DNA of 64,000 bases from Paenibacillus cymbidii (GTDB lineage Bacteria > Bacillota > Bacilli > Paenibacillales > NBRC-103111). A program made the position numbers and the translations under genes. Shown in pieces: positions 40,272 to 48,737 of the stretch; positions within the stretch are counted from its first letter, which is position 1, and every line of letters begins with the position of its first letter. The stretch lies in the NCBI RefSeq assembly GCF_004764705.1, contig NZ_SHLX01000011.1, positions 1 through 64,000 on the forward strand. The letters are read 5' to 3'. The notes under the pieces were generated by a model. The model did not search any database, had not been told where the DNA came from, and saw only the letters and a list, made by a program, of their open reading frames with translations.

Positions 40272-41572
40272 CGACGACGATAACGAAACAAGTGTCGATC
40301 GTCGCACCGTTTACGCTGCTGCCGGGCGAAGCCGGGTTCAACCGGTTTCGCTACATTACGGAGCAACTGGTTCAACGCGGGCATGAAGTGACGCTTATCA
40401 CGAGCAGCTTCAGCCACACGGAAAAAAAGCAGCGCGACCCGGTCAAACTGGCGCAAGCGGCGTCGGCGAACGGGTTTCGGCTTGTGCTGCTGCACGAGCC
40501 GGGGTATCGCACGAATGTCGGCCTCGCCCGCATCCGCAGCCATCGCGCGTTCGAGCGCGAAACGCGGCGTTATTTTGCCGCCCTGGACGCAAGCGGCAGC
40601 AGGCCCGACATCATTTACGCCGCTTACCCGCTGATGGGCGCTGCGCGGATCGCCGGCGAATATGCCAGACGGCGCGGCATCCCGTTCATTCTCGACATCC
40701 AGGACGTATGGCCGGAGTCGATCAATGCCGTGCTGCAGCTGCCGCTCCCGCTGCTCAAGCTTGTCGTGTACCCGCTCACGCTGTACGCGAACTATGTGTA
40801 CCGGCTGGCCGATTACCTGGTCGCCGTTTCCGAAACGTATGCCGGTCGCGGCGTGTCCGCCAACCGGCGCGCCAAGGAAGCGCGGGCGGTATATATCGGC
40901 ACGGACCGGCATTATTTCGATCGCTGCGCATCCGCACATACACTGTCGGACAAGCCGGACGACGAATTCTGGCTTACTTATATCGGCACGCTCAGCTTCA
41001 GCTACGATATGGAAACGGTGATCCGCGCGGTTGCGCTCGTAGCGGCGGAAGACCGTCAGCGCAAGCCCGAAGCGAAACGCGTCGTGTGCAAAATTTTTGG
41101 CGGCGGTCCGCATGAAAGCCGTTTGCGCGAGCTGGCGGTTTCGCTTGGGGCGCCGGTCGAGTTCATGGGCACGTTGCCTTACGAACGGCTCATTCCGTAC
41201 TTGGTTCGTTCGGACGCGGCGGTCCATGCAATCAACGGCGGTTCCCAGGCCAGTCTGACGAACAAGCTTGGCGATTATTTGTTTGCCGGACTGCCGATTC
41301 TGAACAGCAGCCGGAACGAGGAAGTGCAGCGCCTGATCGGCGGGGAGCGCATCGGCTTCAACTATATGCCCGGGGATGCGAAAGCGCTTGCCCATTACAT
41401 CCGCTTCCTGCGCGAGCAGCCGGAAACGGCGGCCGGCATGGGGCGGAGCGCAAGGCAAATCGCCGAACGCAGCTTCGACCGGTCGGTGACGTACGGGCAC
41501 ATCTTCCGCATGGTGGAGCAAGCGGCGCAACCGGCGCAACCGGCGCAACCGGCACGGGAGGTGACCGGCTGA
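40268..41572 (+). CDS. Glycosyltransferase family 4
   Basis: A 434-residue WbuB-type GT4 enzyme that adds a sugar to a lipid-linked glycan at the inner face of the membrane. N-terminal Rossmann half from SIVAPFTLLPGEAGFNRF with the RY(I)TEQLVQRGHEVTLIT pattern; the acceptor region has DIQDVWPESI; the donor half has FGGGPHESRLREL and INGGSQASLTNKLGDYLFAGLP with the family's Glu-containing motif replaced by the WbuB form. The C-terminus has three GCGCAACCG-type repeats (QPAQPAQPA). Overlaps both neighbours, so translation is coupled. Confidence 0.88.
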   Translation: MTTTITKQVSIVAPFTLLPGEAGFNRFRYITEQLVQRGHEVTLITSSFSHTEKKQRDPVKLAQAASANGFRLVLLHEPGYRTNVGLARIRSHRAFERETRRYFAALDASGSRPDIIYAAYPLMGAARIAGEYARRRGIPFILDIQDVWPESINAVLQLPLPLLKLVVYPLTLYANYVYRLADYLVAVSETYAGRGVSANRRAKEARAVYIGTDRHYFDRCASAHTLSDKPDDEFWLTYIGTLSFSYDMETVIRAVALVAAEDRQRKPEAKRVVCKIFGGGPHESRLRELAVSLGAPVEFMGTLPYERLIPYLVRSDAAVHAINGGSQASLTNKLGDYLFAGLPILNSSRNEEVQRLIGGERIGFNYMPGDAKALAHYIRFLREQPETAAGMGRSARQIAERSFDRSVTYGHIFRMVEQAAQPAQPAQPAREVTG

Positions 41573-41877
41573 TGGGATTCGGCAGCAGAATCGCCTATCT
41601 GCGGGAAACGCGGCAGATGACGCAGGAGGAACTGGCGAATCGGATCGGCATTACGCGGGCGTCGTTGTCCCATTACGAAAACGACCGCCGGGAGCCCGAT
41701 ATCGAAACGATGCGGGCGATCGCCAGCTTTTTCCGCGTCAACGTCAATTATTTGTTCGGCGAAGAGAGCGGCGACAAAAGCAAACGCTGCCCGTCCGGCG
41801 AACAGCGGGCGGTCAAGCTGCTCGGCTATCATATCATCCATTTCCGTCATTGCGTCGTGCCCGGCCGCCTGCTGTAA
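41572..41877 (+). CDS. XRE transcriptional regulator inside the EPS operon
   Basis: A 101-residue helix-turn-helix protein. Residues 1-65 match the SinR-type domain: MTQEELANRIGITRASLSHY, then ENDRREPD, then FFRVNVNYLFGEES. Its recognition helix differs from the 38917 regulator by one or two residues (GITRASLSHYENDRREPD), so both should read the same DNA. The C-terminal 35 residues are short and basic and lack the other protein's helical tail. The ATG overlaps the preceding stop (TGATG). It is under promoter B, so it could be a feedback repressor or an antagonist by mixed dimers. Confidence 0.85.
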   Translation: MGFGSRIAYLRETRQMTQEELANRIGITRASLSHYENDRREPDIETMRAIASFFRVNVNYLFGEESGDKSKRCPSGEQRAVKLLGYHIIHFRHCVVPGRLL

Positions 41878-41923
41878 CGGCCGGGGTCGGCAAGCCATTA
41901 TGCCCCACAGAAAGGAAGGGCCT

Positions 41924-42715
41924 ATGTTCCGCTATTTCGCTATCATCGGTGAACATCGGGTGGTGATGACAACGTCGTCCGGCGGCATCTACACCCGGCT
42001 GTGCCAGCTGTTTCCGCCGCCTTCCGAAGGTGAAAGGCGCCAGGGCGCCGAGTTCCGGTTCGATATCGAAGTAGGCTACGGCGAACCGTTCGACCGTCAC
42101 GACGTGCGGATTGCGGACGGCTCTGACGGCGGAGTCGTGTTTGCGCGCAGCGATTACCGCGTGAAGCTGGACGCCGGATTCGCCGTGGCCGACTTGCGTT
42201 TGCACGACGAACAGGCGCTGATGCACGCGATTGTCAATGCGTACGGCGCCATCCTGATTCACCGCGAATGGGGCTTCCTGCTGCAGGCTTCGTGCCTGGT
42301 CGACCGCAACCAGGGCTACTTGTTCGCCGGCAAGGCGGGAAGCGGGAAGTCCACGGTAGCCGATCTGTCGTTTCCCCGGCCGGTGCTGGCCGACGAAATT
42401 GCGCTGGTGCGCGTCAGGGGAGAAGCGATCGCCGTCGGCGATTCCCCGTTCCGCAGCGCCATCCGTTCGAAGGGAGACCCTGTCTTTTACCCGCTGCGCG
42501 CCTTGTATGTGCTGGAACCGTCGCTGCGGGTCGGGCAAGTGCAGCTGAAGCAGTCGGAAAGCATGCTGGCCGTACTCGATCATCTGTTCTTCTGGTCGCG
42601 CGACAACCGCGAAGCGCTCAAGCTGCTGCGGCTGTGCAAGGAACTGACCCGGAAAGTGCCGGTGCGGCGGCTTTATTTTCAAAAAAACAACTTATTCTGG
42701 GATGCGATACGATGA
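41924..42715 (+). CDS. HprK-related serine kinase-like protein
   Basis: A 263-residue protein related to the HPr kinase fold. The P-loop GKAGSGKST lies at residues 136-144 (context YLFAGKAGSGKSTVADL), with a following LADEIALVRV segment and a C-terminal helical part. This is the type found as a peptide kinase in Paenibacillus-type lasso-peptide clusters and in the HPr-rel-A class near exopolysaccharide genes. The partner PqqD-like gene overlaps by four bases. No lasso cyclase, peptidase, precursor or transporter is present here, so its target is unknown. The ATG follows AAGGAAGGG. Confidence 0.8.
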   Translation: MFRYFAIIGEHRVVMTTSSGGIYTRLCQLFPPPSEGERRQGAEFRFDIEVGYGEPFDRHDVRIADGSDGGVVFARSDYRVKLDAGFAVADLRLHDEQALMHAIVNAYGAILIHREWGFLLQASCLVDRNQGYLFAGKAGSGKSTVADLSFPRPVLADEIALVRVRGEAIAVGDSPFRSAIRSKGDPVFYPLRALYVLEPSLRVGQVQLKQSESMLAVLDHLFFWSRDNREALKLLRLCKELTRKVPVRRLYFQKNNLFWDAIR

Positions 42716-43017
42716 GCGGAATATACCGCAAGCACACGAATCTGGAATCGATTGCCGTCGGCGACGAATGGGTGGTGCTCCACCTCGGTCAAATGACGAT
42801 TACCAAGTTGCACGGCCTGGTCAGCTTCATCTGGTCGCTGCTGGAGAACGGCAGCGGGGAGACGCTGGCCGATATTGTAAGGGCGGTAGACCGGCATTAC
42901 GATTTGCCGGACCATGCGGCGGAAGCCGATGTGCGTGCGCTGCTCGGCGAGCTGATTGGGCTCGGCTTGCTGGAATACAGGAAGCCCGGAACCAAAGGGG
43001 TGAAAAAAAACGCTTGA
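42712..43017 (+). CDS. PqqD-like peptide-binding protein
   Basis: A 101-residue winged-helix protein of the PqqD/RRE family: YRKHTNLESIAVGDEWVVLH, LGQMTITKLHGLVSFIWSLL, then TLADIVRAVDRHYDLP and VRALLGELIGLGLLEYR. Such proteins hold a leader or target peptide for a modifying enzyme, so it should present a substrate to the adjacent kinase. Its stop codon overlaps the TTGACA of promoter C (43014-43019), so transcription of the next unit starts within its 3' end. Confidence 0.83.
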   Translation: MSGIYRKHTNLESIAVGDEWVVLHLGQMTITKLHGLVSFIWSLLENGSGETLADIVRAVDRHYDLPDHAAEADVRALLGELIGLGLLEYRKPGTKGVKKNA

Positions 43018-43068
43018 CACGATACATAACGTATCATAAATTAGAGCTATAATGATACATAATGTATC
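43014..43068 (+). promoter_or_regulatory. Operator-promoter C, before the Wzz/kinase genes
   Basis: TTGACA (43014-43019), operator GATACATAACGTATC (43021-43035) in the spacer, TAAATT (43037-43042) as -10 at 17 bp. A second TATAAT (43048-43053) abuts operator GATACATAATGTATC (43054-43068). Both operators are nearly perfect palindromes. Confidence 0.82.
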
Positions 43069-43113
43069 TGAATCAAAAGCACGATCATTCCCTTTCTGGA
43101 GGTTCGGATAGCC

Positions 43114-43869
43114 ATGGAATTCGATATGAAACTGTTTCTCGCGCTGGTTCGCAAACGGCTGCTGCTTCTCATAGCGGTAACCGCCGGCGCCTGCATGCTG
43201 ACGGCCTATTTGAGCACCTCCTTGCTGACGCCCAAATACGACGCCACCACGAAGCTGATGATCGGCACGGCGGCCGGCGGCGAGCGGAGCATCACCGACA
43301 TCAACGAAGTGCAGGGCAATATCAAGCTGACGGAAACGTACAAGGAAATTTTGACGTCGCCCCCGGTGCTTGAGGCGGTTGCCTTGGCGCATCCCGAGTT
43401 CGGCCTTGACGCGGAGAAGCTGGGCAAGCTGATTACCGTGCATTCGGTGAACGAAACGCCGGTCATGATCGTGACGGCAAGAGCCGAAACTTATGCGCGC
43501 GCCGCCGACATCGTCAACGCGGTGGCCGCCGGATTCCGCAGCCATGTGCCCCTTGTCATGGGCGTCGACAATGTCAAAGTGTTGAACGAAGCTTCAATCA
43601 TCGGAAAGCCTGAGCCAGCAAGCCCGAATGTGGAGCTGAATGTGATGATTGCGGCGATCGTTTCGCTGATGGTTATGCTGGCTGGCGTATTCCTGATGGA
43701 ATATTTCAACGACAGTATTCGTTCGGAGGAAGATCTCGAGCGGTTCGCCGGCATCAAGACGCTCGCGGCTATCGGCAAAATCCGCAAAAAAGACGTCGCG
43801 GCCTCCGATTCGAAAAAAACGAACAAGAAAGTAGGCGACCCTACCAATGCCAATGTTTCGCTCCATTGA
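43114..43869 (+). CDS. Wzz/CapA-type chain-length regulator
   Basis: A 251-residue membrane protein of the polysaccharide co-polymerase family. A first membrane segment at about residues 15-35, an extracellular part with IKLTETYKEILTSPPVLEAV, and a second segment at about 173-197 (VMIAAIVSLMVMLAGVFLMEY) before the Lys-rich tail KKDVAASDSKKTNKK. In Bacillota it partners with a separate tyrosine kinase, here the next gene, and controls chain length. The ATG follows GGAGG. It overlaps the kinase gene by 23 bp. Confidence 0.88.
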   Translation: MEFDMKLFLALVRKRLLLLIAVTAGACMLTAYLSTSLLTPKYDATTKLMIGTAAGGERSITDINEVQGNIKLTETYKEILTSPPVLEAVALAHPEFGLDAEKLGKLITVHSVNETPVMIVTARAETYARAADIVNAVAAGFRSHVPLVMGVDNVKVLNEASIIGKPEPASPNVELNVMIAAIVSLMVMLAGVFLMEYFNDSIRSEEDLERFAGIKTLAAIGKIRKKDVAASDSKKTNKKVGDPTNANVSLH

Positions 43870-44527
43870 CCGCTATCCGCTGGTGTCGCAATCGAACGCG
43901 GATTCGCCGCTGACCGAAATGTACCGGGCGCTGCGCACGAAGCTGCGGATTATCGGCAACGGGCAACCGGCGCAAGTGTTGGTCGTCACTTCGGCCACCG
44001 CCGGGGAAGGGAAATCGCTGACGACGGCCAACTTGGCCATCACGTTCGCACTCGAAGGCAAAAAAACGCTGATCGTCGATGCGGACATGCGGAAGCCGGC
44101 GCTGCATCAGGCGTTTCTGCGCGCGAACCGGGTCGGGCTTGCCAGCGTGCTGGATGAGTCGTGCACGGTATCCGAGGCGATTCGCACGACCGACATCGAT
44201 CGCCTGCAGCTGGTGACGGCGGGCAATCCGCTGCTGAACCCGGCGGAGCTGATCGGTTCCGGGCGGATGCTGAAGGTGGTGGAAGAACTGCGCGGGATGT
44301 ACGACGTCATCCTGATCGATTGTCCGCCTCTGCTGACGACTAGCGAAGCGCAGCTGCTGTCGCTGCTCGCCGACGGCGTGCTGCTTGTCGTGCGCAGCGG
44401 GAAAGTGAAACGGCGCGCGGTGGAGCGGGCGAAGAGCATGCTGGAACAATCCGGCGCGCGCTTGTTCGGCGCCGTGCTCAATCATGTCGGCAAACATCCC
44501 GGCGATGTTCGCTATTACGGAACGTAA
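43847..44527 (+). CDS. CpsD-type tyrosine-protein kinase
   Basis: A 226-residue cytosolic BY-kinase that is activated by the Wzz-like partner and controls polymer assembly. Walker A GEGKS (residues 53-57 in TSATAGEGKSLTTANLA), Walker A' LIVDADMRKPAL and Walker B VILIDCPP are intact. The C-terminus has only RYYGT, a very short tyrosine cluster compared with the usual YGYYY-type tail, so autophosphorylation may be limited. The second in-frame ATG at 43853 is also possible. Confidence 0.88.
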   Translation: MPMFRSIDRYPLVSQSNADSPLTEMYRALRTKLRIIGNGQPAQVLVVTSATAGEGKSLTTANLAITFALEGKKTLIVDADMRKPALHQAFLRANRVGLASVLDESCTVSEAIRTTDIDRLQLVTAGNPLLNPAELIGSGRMLKVVEELRGMYDVILIDCPPLLTTSEAQLLSLLADGVLLVVRSGKVKRRAVERAKSMLEQSGARLFGAVLNHVGKHPGDVRYYGT

Positions 44528-44531
44528 CGCC

Positions 44532-46451
44532 ATGAGCTATCCGAAAAAACTGGTCTCTTTTCTCCTCATCGATATGGGGTTGGTCGTCGCGAGCGTTTAT
44601 TCCAGCTATTTTCTTCGCTTCAACAGCTTTACGCCGGACGATTATTTGCAGCAGTGCATCCTGTATGCCGTCATTTCGGTCGCCGCCACGGCGGGCTGCA
44701 TGCTGGCGTTCCGGCTGTACCAGCGGATCTGGCAATACGCCAGCGTAACGGAAGTCGTCGCGATTGTCAAAGCGATTGCGCTCAGCTGCGCCCTGTCCTA
44801 CGCGCTGACCGCGCTGCTGAGCGGCAAGACGGTGCCGCTAACGGTGTTCGTGCGTACGTTCGAAACGATGCTGCTGCTGATCGGCGGCGCGCGTTTCGTC
44901 CTGAGGCTCATTCCGAGCGGCCAGGCCAAACGGCAGCACATGCAGAACGCGAGCGCGCAGCAGAACGCGATTATCGTCGGCGCCGGCGACTGCGGCACGC
45001 TTGTCGCGAAGAAGCTGATCGGCAACAAGGATGCGTTGATGACGCCGGTGGCGTTCATCGACGACGACAGGTCGAAACACCATCAGGTCGTGTGCGGCTT
45101 GCCCGTCTGGGGCGGCAAGGAGGCGATCGCATCGGCCGTCCGGCAATTTGAAGCGAGCCATATTATTATCGCCATGCCTTCCGGATCGCGGAAGCAAATC
45201 AGCGAAACGATCGCCATCTGCAAACAAACGCCGTGCATGCTGAAAATCATTCCGAAAATCGACGATCTCATTCACGGCAAGCTGTCGGTCAGCCAAATCC
45301 GCAACGTCGACGTGGAGGACCTGCTCGGACGCGATCCCGTCACGTTGGATACGGCCGGCATTGCCGGCTACATCAGCGGCAGAACGGTGCTCGTCACCGG
45401 TGCCGGCGGATCGATCGGCTCCGAGCTGAGCCGGCAGATCGCCCGGATCGGCCCCAAGCGGCTGCTGTTGCTCGGCAAAGGCGAAAACAGCATTTATGCG
45501 ATTGAAATGGAACTGCGGCAGCAGTATCCCGCGCTGGCGCTCGAGACGGTGATCGCCGACATTCGCGACGCGGCGCGAGTCGACGATGTGTTCCGCCGCT
45601 TCTCGCCGCAGGTCGTGTTTCATGCCGCCGCCCACAAGCATGTGCCGCTGATGGAGCGCAACCCGGCGGAAGCGATCAAGAACAATGTGTTCGGCACGAA
45701 GCATGTCGCCGACTGCGCCGATCGTTACGGCACGGAGCGGTTCGTGATGATTTCGACCGACAAGGCGGTCAACCCGTCCAGCGTCATGGGCGCAACAAAA
45801 CGGATTGCCGAAATGTACATTCAAAATCTGAATGGCACAAGCGAGACAAGATTCGCCACCGTCCGCTTCGGCAACGTGCTGGGCAGCAGAGGCAGCGTCA
45901 TTCCGCGGTTCAAGCAGCAGATCGCTGCCGGCGGCCCGGTGACGGTGACGCATCCCGACATGATTCGCTATTTCATGACGATTCCGGAAGCGGTGCAGCT
46001 CGTCATCCAGGCGGGGGCGTTCGCCGAAGGCGGCGAAATATTCGTGCTCGACATGGGCAAGCCGGTGCGCATCGTCGATCTGGCGAGCGACTTGATCCGG
46101 CTGTCGGGCTTCGAGGCGGGCAAAGATATCGACATCGTCTACACCGGCATCCGCCCCGGGGAGAAGTTGTATGAAGAGCTGCTGCTCGACGACGAGGAAC
46201 TGACGGCAACGAAGCACCAGCGCATCTTCGTCGGCCGGCTGTCGGGCGTGTCGCGCCCGGCGCTCGAGCTTGCGCTCAAGCGGCTGGAGAAGGCGGCGCT
46301 GGAGGACGATGCGTCGATTCGCGCTTCTCTGCGGCTTGTCGTACCGACCTACGAAGCGCCGGCGGAGCGGGCGACGGTCGAAATGGCCGCCGGCGCAGAG
46401 CCGACAGGCAATAACACGCGAAACGGGAATGCGGGAGGGACAAGCAAATGA
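44532..46451 (+). CDS. CapD/FlaA1-type nucleotide-sugar dehydratase, membrane form
   Basis: A 639-residue protein. Four membrane segments fill about residues 10-125; a first Rossmann-like region follows (NAIIVGAGDCGTLVAKKLIG), and the C-terminal half is the dehydratase with NAD motif VLVTGAGGSIGSELSRQIA and catalytic YxxxK-like region KAVNPSSVMGATKRIAEM. It converts UDP-GlcNAc to the 4-keto-6-deoxy sugar, the first step for diamino or fucosamine-type sugars. The ATG at 44532 is chosen because the earlier ATG overlaps the kinase; its ribosome site is weak. It probably feeds the aminotransferases downstream. Confidence 0.9.
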   Translation: MSYPKKLVSFLLIDMGLVVASVYSSYFLRFNSFTPDDYLQQCILYAVISVAATAGCMLAFRLYQRIWQYASVTEVVAIVKAIALSCALSYALTALLSGKTVPLTVFVRTFETMLLLIGGARFVLRLIPSGQAKRQHMQNASAQQNAIIVGAGDCGTLVAKKLIGNKDALMTPVAFIDDDRSKHHQVVCGLPVWGGKEAIASAVRQFEASHIIIAMPSGSRKQISETIAICKQTPCMLKIIPKIDDLIHGKLSVSQIRNVDVEDLLGRDPVTLDTAGIAGYISGRTVLVTGAGGSIGSELSRQIARIGPKRLLLLGKGENSIYAIEMELRQQYPALALETVIADIRDAARVDDVFRRFSPQVVFHAAAHKHVPLMERNPAEAIKNNVFGTKHVADCADRYGTERFVMISTDKAVNPSSVMGATKRIAEMYIQNLNGTSETRFATVRFGNVLGSRGSVIPRFKQQIAAGGPVTVTHPDMIRYFMTIPEAVQLVIQAGAFAEGGEIFVLDMGKPVRIVDLASDLIRLSGFEAGKDIDIVYTGIRPGEKLYEELLLDDEELTATKHQRIFVGRLSGVSRPALELALKRLEKAALEDDASIRASLRLVVPTYEAPAERATVEMAAGAEPTGNNTRNGNAGGTSK

Positions 46452-47509
46452 AAGTTGCGATTATCGGCTGCGGCCATATCGCCCACAAACACGCGGAAGC
46501 GATCCGGCTGACGGAGGGGATGACGCTGTGTGCCGTATGTGATACGAATCGTATCACGGTCGAGGCGTTTGCCTTGCAATACGGGGCCGACGCTTACACG
46601 GATGCGGAAACGATGCTGGGCCGCAAGGATATCGAGCTGGTGTGCATCTGCACGCCGAGCGGCTTGCATGCGGGGTTGGCGGTGATGGCCGCCGAAGCGG
46701 GCAAACATCTTGTCGTCGAGAAGCCGATCGCGCTGACGCTGGCGGACGCCGACGCGATTGCGCTCGCTTGTCGCCGTCACGGCGTCAAATGCGCCGTCGT
46801 GCATCCGAACCGGTTCCGCCCGGCGATCGTGCAGCTGCGCCGGGCACTTGCGGAAGGACGGTTCGGCAAGCTGAGCCACATCAGCGCGAACGTGCGCTGG
46901 AACCGCAACCAGGCTTACTACGATCAGGCGTTCTGGCGCGGCACGAAAGCGTATGACGGCGGCGTGCTGATGAACCAGGCGATCCATCAACTCGACTTGA
47001 TGCTGTGGCTGATGGGGCCTGTCGCTTCCGTGAAGGCGATGACGGCCACCCGTCTGCGCAAAATGGAGTGCGAGGATGTCGGCATCGCCGTCGTCGAGTT
47101 CGCCGGCGGCGCGCTCGGCGTCATCGAGGCGGCGGCTACGGTGTATCCGCGCAATTACGAAGAATCGCTTGCCGTGTTCGGCGAACGGGGGACGGCGGTG
47201 ATCGGCGGCGCGACGGCGAACTGGATTCGCCACTGGTCGTTCGAGGATATGGAGCCGGAAGCGGCGCAACGTTTCCTCCAGGAAACGAACCGCGATCCGT
47301 TCGGCGTGCCCGGCCATCAATGCATCATCGCCGACATGAGGGACGCCGTGCGCGAAGACCGCGAGCCCGCCGTGACGGCCGAGGACGGCCGCCGGGCGCT
47401 GAAGCTTGTGCTCGACATTTGCCGCGGAGCGGGGGACGAGGCCGAAGCGGAAGCCGCTTCCGCCGCCGCTCCGGGCAGCGATAATCGATGGGAGGAAACC
47501 GCCATATGA
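46448..47509 (+). CDS. Gfo/Idh/MocA-family oxidoreductase
   Basis: A 353-residue NAD-dependent sugar oxidoreductase. Rossmann start KVAIIGCGHIAHKHAEAI, the EKPIALT motif with the conserved Lys, and the substrate segment GGVLMNQAIHQLDLMLWLMG. In sugar pathways such enzymes make 3-keto UDP-sugars, and it is followed by an aminotransferase, as in the WlbA/WlbE or Wbp-type synthesis of 3-amino sugars. The ATG overlaps the CapD stop by four bases. An intragenic EPS-type operator lies at 46539-46557. Confidence 0.9.
   Translation: MKVAIIGCGHIAHKHAEAIRLTEGMTLCAVCDTNRITVEAFALQYGADAYTDAETMLGRKDIELVCICTPSGLHAGLAVMAAEAGKHLVVEKPIALTLADADAIALACRRHGVKCAVVHPNRFRPAIVQLRRALAEGRFGKLSHISANVRWNRNQAYYDQAFWRGTKAYDGGVLMNQAIHQLDLMLWLMGPVASVKAMTATRLRKMECEDVGIAVVEFAGGALGVIEAAATVYPRNYEESLAVFGERGTAVIGGATANWIRHWSFEDMEPEAAQRFLQETNRDPFGVPGHQCIIADMRDAVREDREPAVTAEDGRRALKLVLDICRGAGDEAEAEAASAAAPGSDNRWEETAI
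46539..46557. promoter_or_regulatory. Operator F inside the Gfo/Idh/MocA gene
   Basis: GTGATACGAATCGTATCAC is a perfect 19-bp palindrome, including GATACGAATCGTATC (46541-46555), which fits the GWTAC-N5-GTAWC family. It lies about 90 bp inside the coding sequence. No promoter boxes are evident around it. Whether it is used is unknown. Confidence 0.5.
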
Positions 47510-48684
47510 ATACGGCGCTGAACATGCTGAACCAATCGAACAACGGTCAGGCCGGCGGGCCGGAGTCGGCCCCGCGCGAAGTGCCGCTGCTCGACCCGTC
47601 CCTGCAGTACGAATCGCTGAAAGAACCGCTGCACGAAGCGATCCGCGGCGTGCTGGAGAGCGGCGTTTACATCATGGGGCCGGCCGTGGCCGGCTTCGAG
47701 GAAGCGGTCGCCGACTATTGCGGCGTCAAACACGCGATCGGCGTGGCGAACGGCACCGACGCGCTGCTGTTGACGCTGGACGCGCTCGGCGTCGGGCCCG
47801 GCGACGAAGTGATTACGACGCCGTTTACGTTCTTCGCGACCGCCGAAGTCGTGTCGCGGCTCGGCGCAACGCCGGTGTTCGTCGATATCGAGCCGGACAC
47901 TTACAACATCGACGCGGCTCTGCTGGAGCAAGCGATCACCGCACGGACGAAAGCGATCCTGCCGGTACATCTGTTCGGCCAGCCGGCCGACATGGGCGCG
48001 ATTATGGCGATCGCCGAACGGCACGGGCTGTTCGTCGTCGAGGACGCCTGCCAGGCGATCGGCTCGCGCTATCGCGGCCGGGCCGCCGGTTCGATCGGAA
48101 CGGCGGGCTGCTTCTCCTTTTTCCCGACGAAAAATCTTGGCGGCAGCGGCGACGGCGGTCTGATCGTCACGAACGACGACGAACTGGCGCAGCGCATCCG
48201 CGTGCTGCGCGTACACGGCAGCAATCCGAAGTATTACCACGCCGTCGTCGGCTACAACAGCCGGCTCGACGCGCTGCAGGCGGCGATGCTCGCCGTGAAG
48301 CTGCCGCATCTCGACGCCTGGAACGCCGCGCGAAGGGAACGGGCGCTTGCGTACCACGAAACGTTGTGGGATTTGCCGATCCAGCTGCCGGCGGAAGCGG
48401 ACGACCGCTACCCGGTGTACCACCTGTACATTATCCAGACCGACCGGCGCGACGAGCTGCTGCGCTACCTGGCTGAACGCGGCATCGCCTCAGGCGTGTA
48501 TTATCCGGTGCCGCTGCATCTGCAGCGCGTGTACGAGCCGCTGGGCTACGGCATCGGCAGCTTGCCGGTTGCGGAGCGGGCCGCGCTTGGCACGATGGCG
48601 CTGCCGCTGTATCCGGAGATGAGCGACGAGCAGCAGGAATGCGTCATTATGGCCGTGCGCCAATTTTTCGCCGAACGCGGCTGA
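47506..48684 (+). CDS. DegT/DnrJ/EryC1-type sugar aminotransferase, first copy
   Basis: A 392-residue PLP enzyme that aminates a keto-sugar nucleotide. The Schiff-base lysine is Lys209 in FFPTKNLGGSGDGG; other marks are GVANGTDALLLTL and EVITTPFTFFATAE. After the oxidoreductase at 46448 it likely aminates C3 or C4 of a UDP-sugar. The ATG at 47506 overlaps the previous stop (ATGA) and has GGGAGG upstream, so the pair is coupled. Confidence 0.9.
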   Translation: MNTALNMLNQSNNGQAGGPESAPREVPLLDPSLQYESLKEPLHEAIRGVLESGVYIMGPAVAGFEEAVADYCGVKHAIGVANGTDALLLTLDALGVGPGDEVITTPFTFFATAEVVSRLGATPVFVDIEPDTYNIDAALLEQAITARTKAILPVHLFGQPADMGAIMAIAERHGLFVVEDACQAIGSRYRGRAAGSIGTAGCFSFFPTKNLGGSGDGGLIVTNDDELAQRIRVLRVHGSNPKYYHAVVGYNSRLDALQAAMLAVKLPHLDAWNAARRERALAYHETLWDLPIQLPAEADDRYPVYHLYIIQTDRRDELLRYLAERGIASGVYYPVPLHLQRVYEPLGYGIGSLPVAERAALGTMALPLYPEMSDEQQECVIMAVRQFFAERG

Positions 48685-48737
48685 ACCGGTCCCGTGCGCA
48701 TACGGGCGGGCCTATTTAAGGAGAGGGGACTGAATTC

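Noticed and set aside
41924..43017. Complete lasso-peptide gene cluster
   Set aside because: Only the kinase and PqqD-like genes are present; no precursor, transglutaminase-like peptidase, asparagine-synthase-like cyclase or dedicated exporter is seen nearby.
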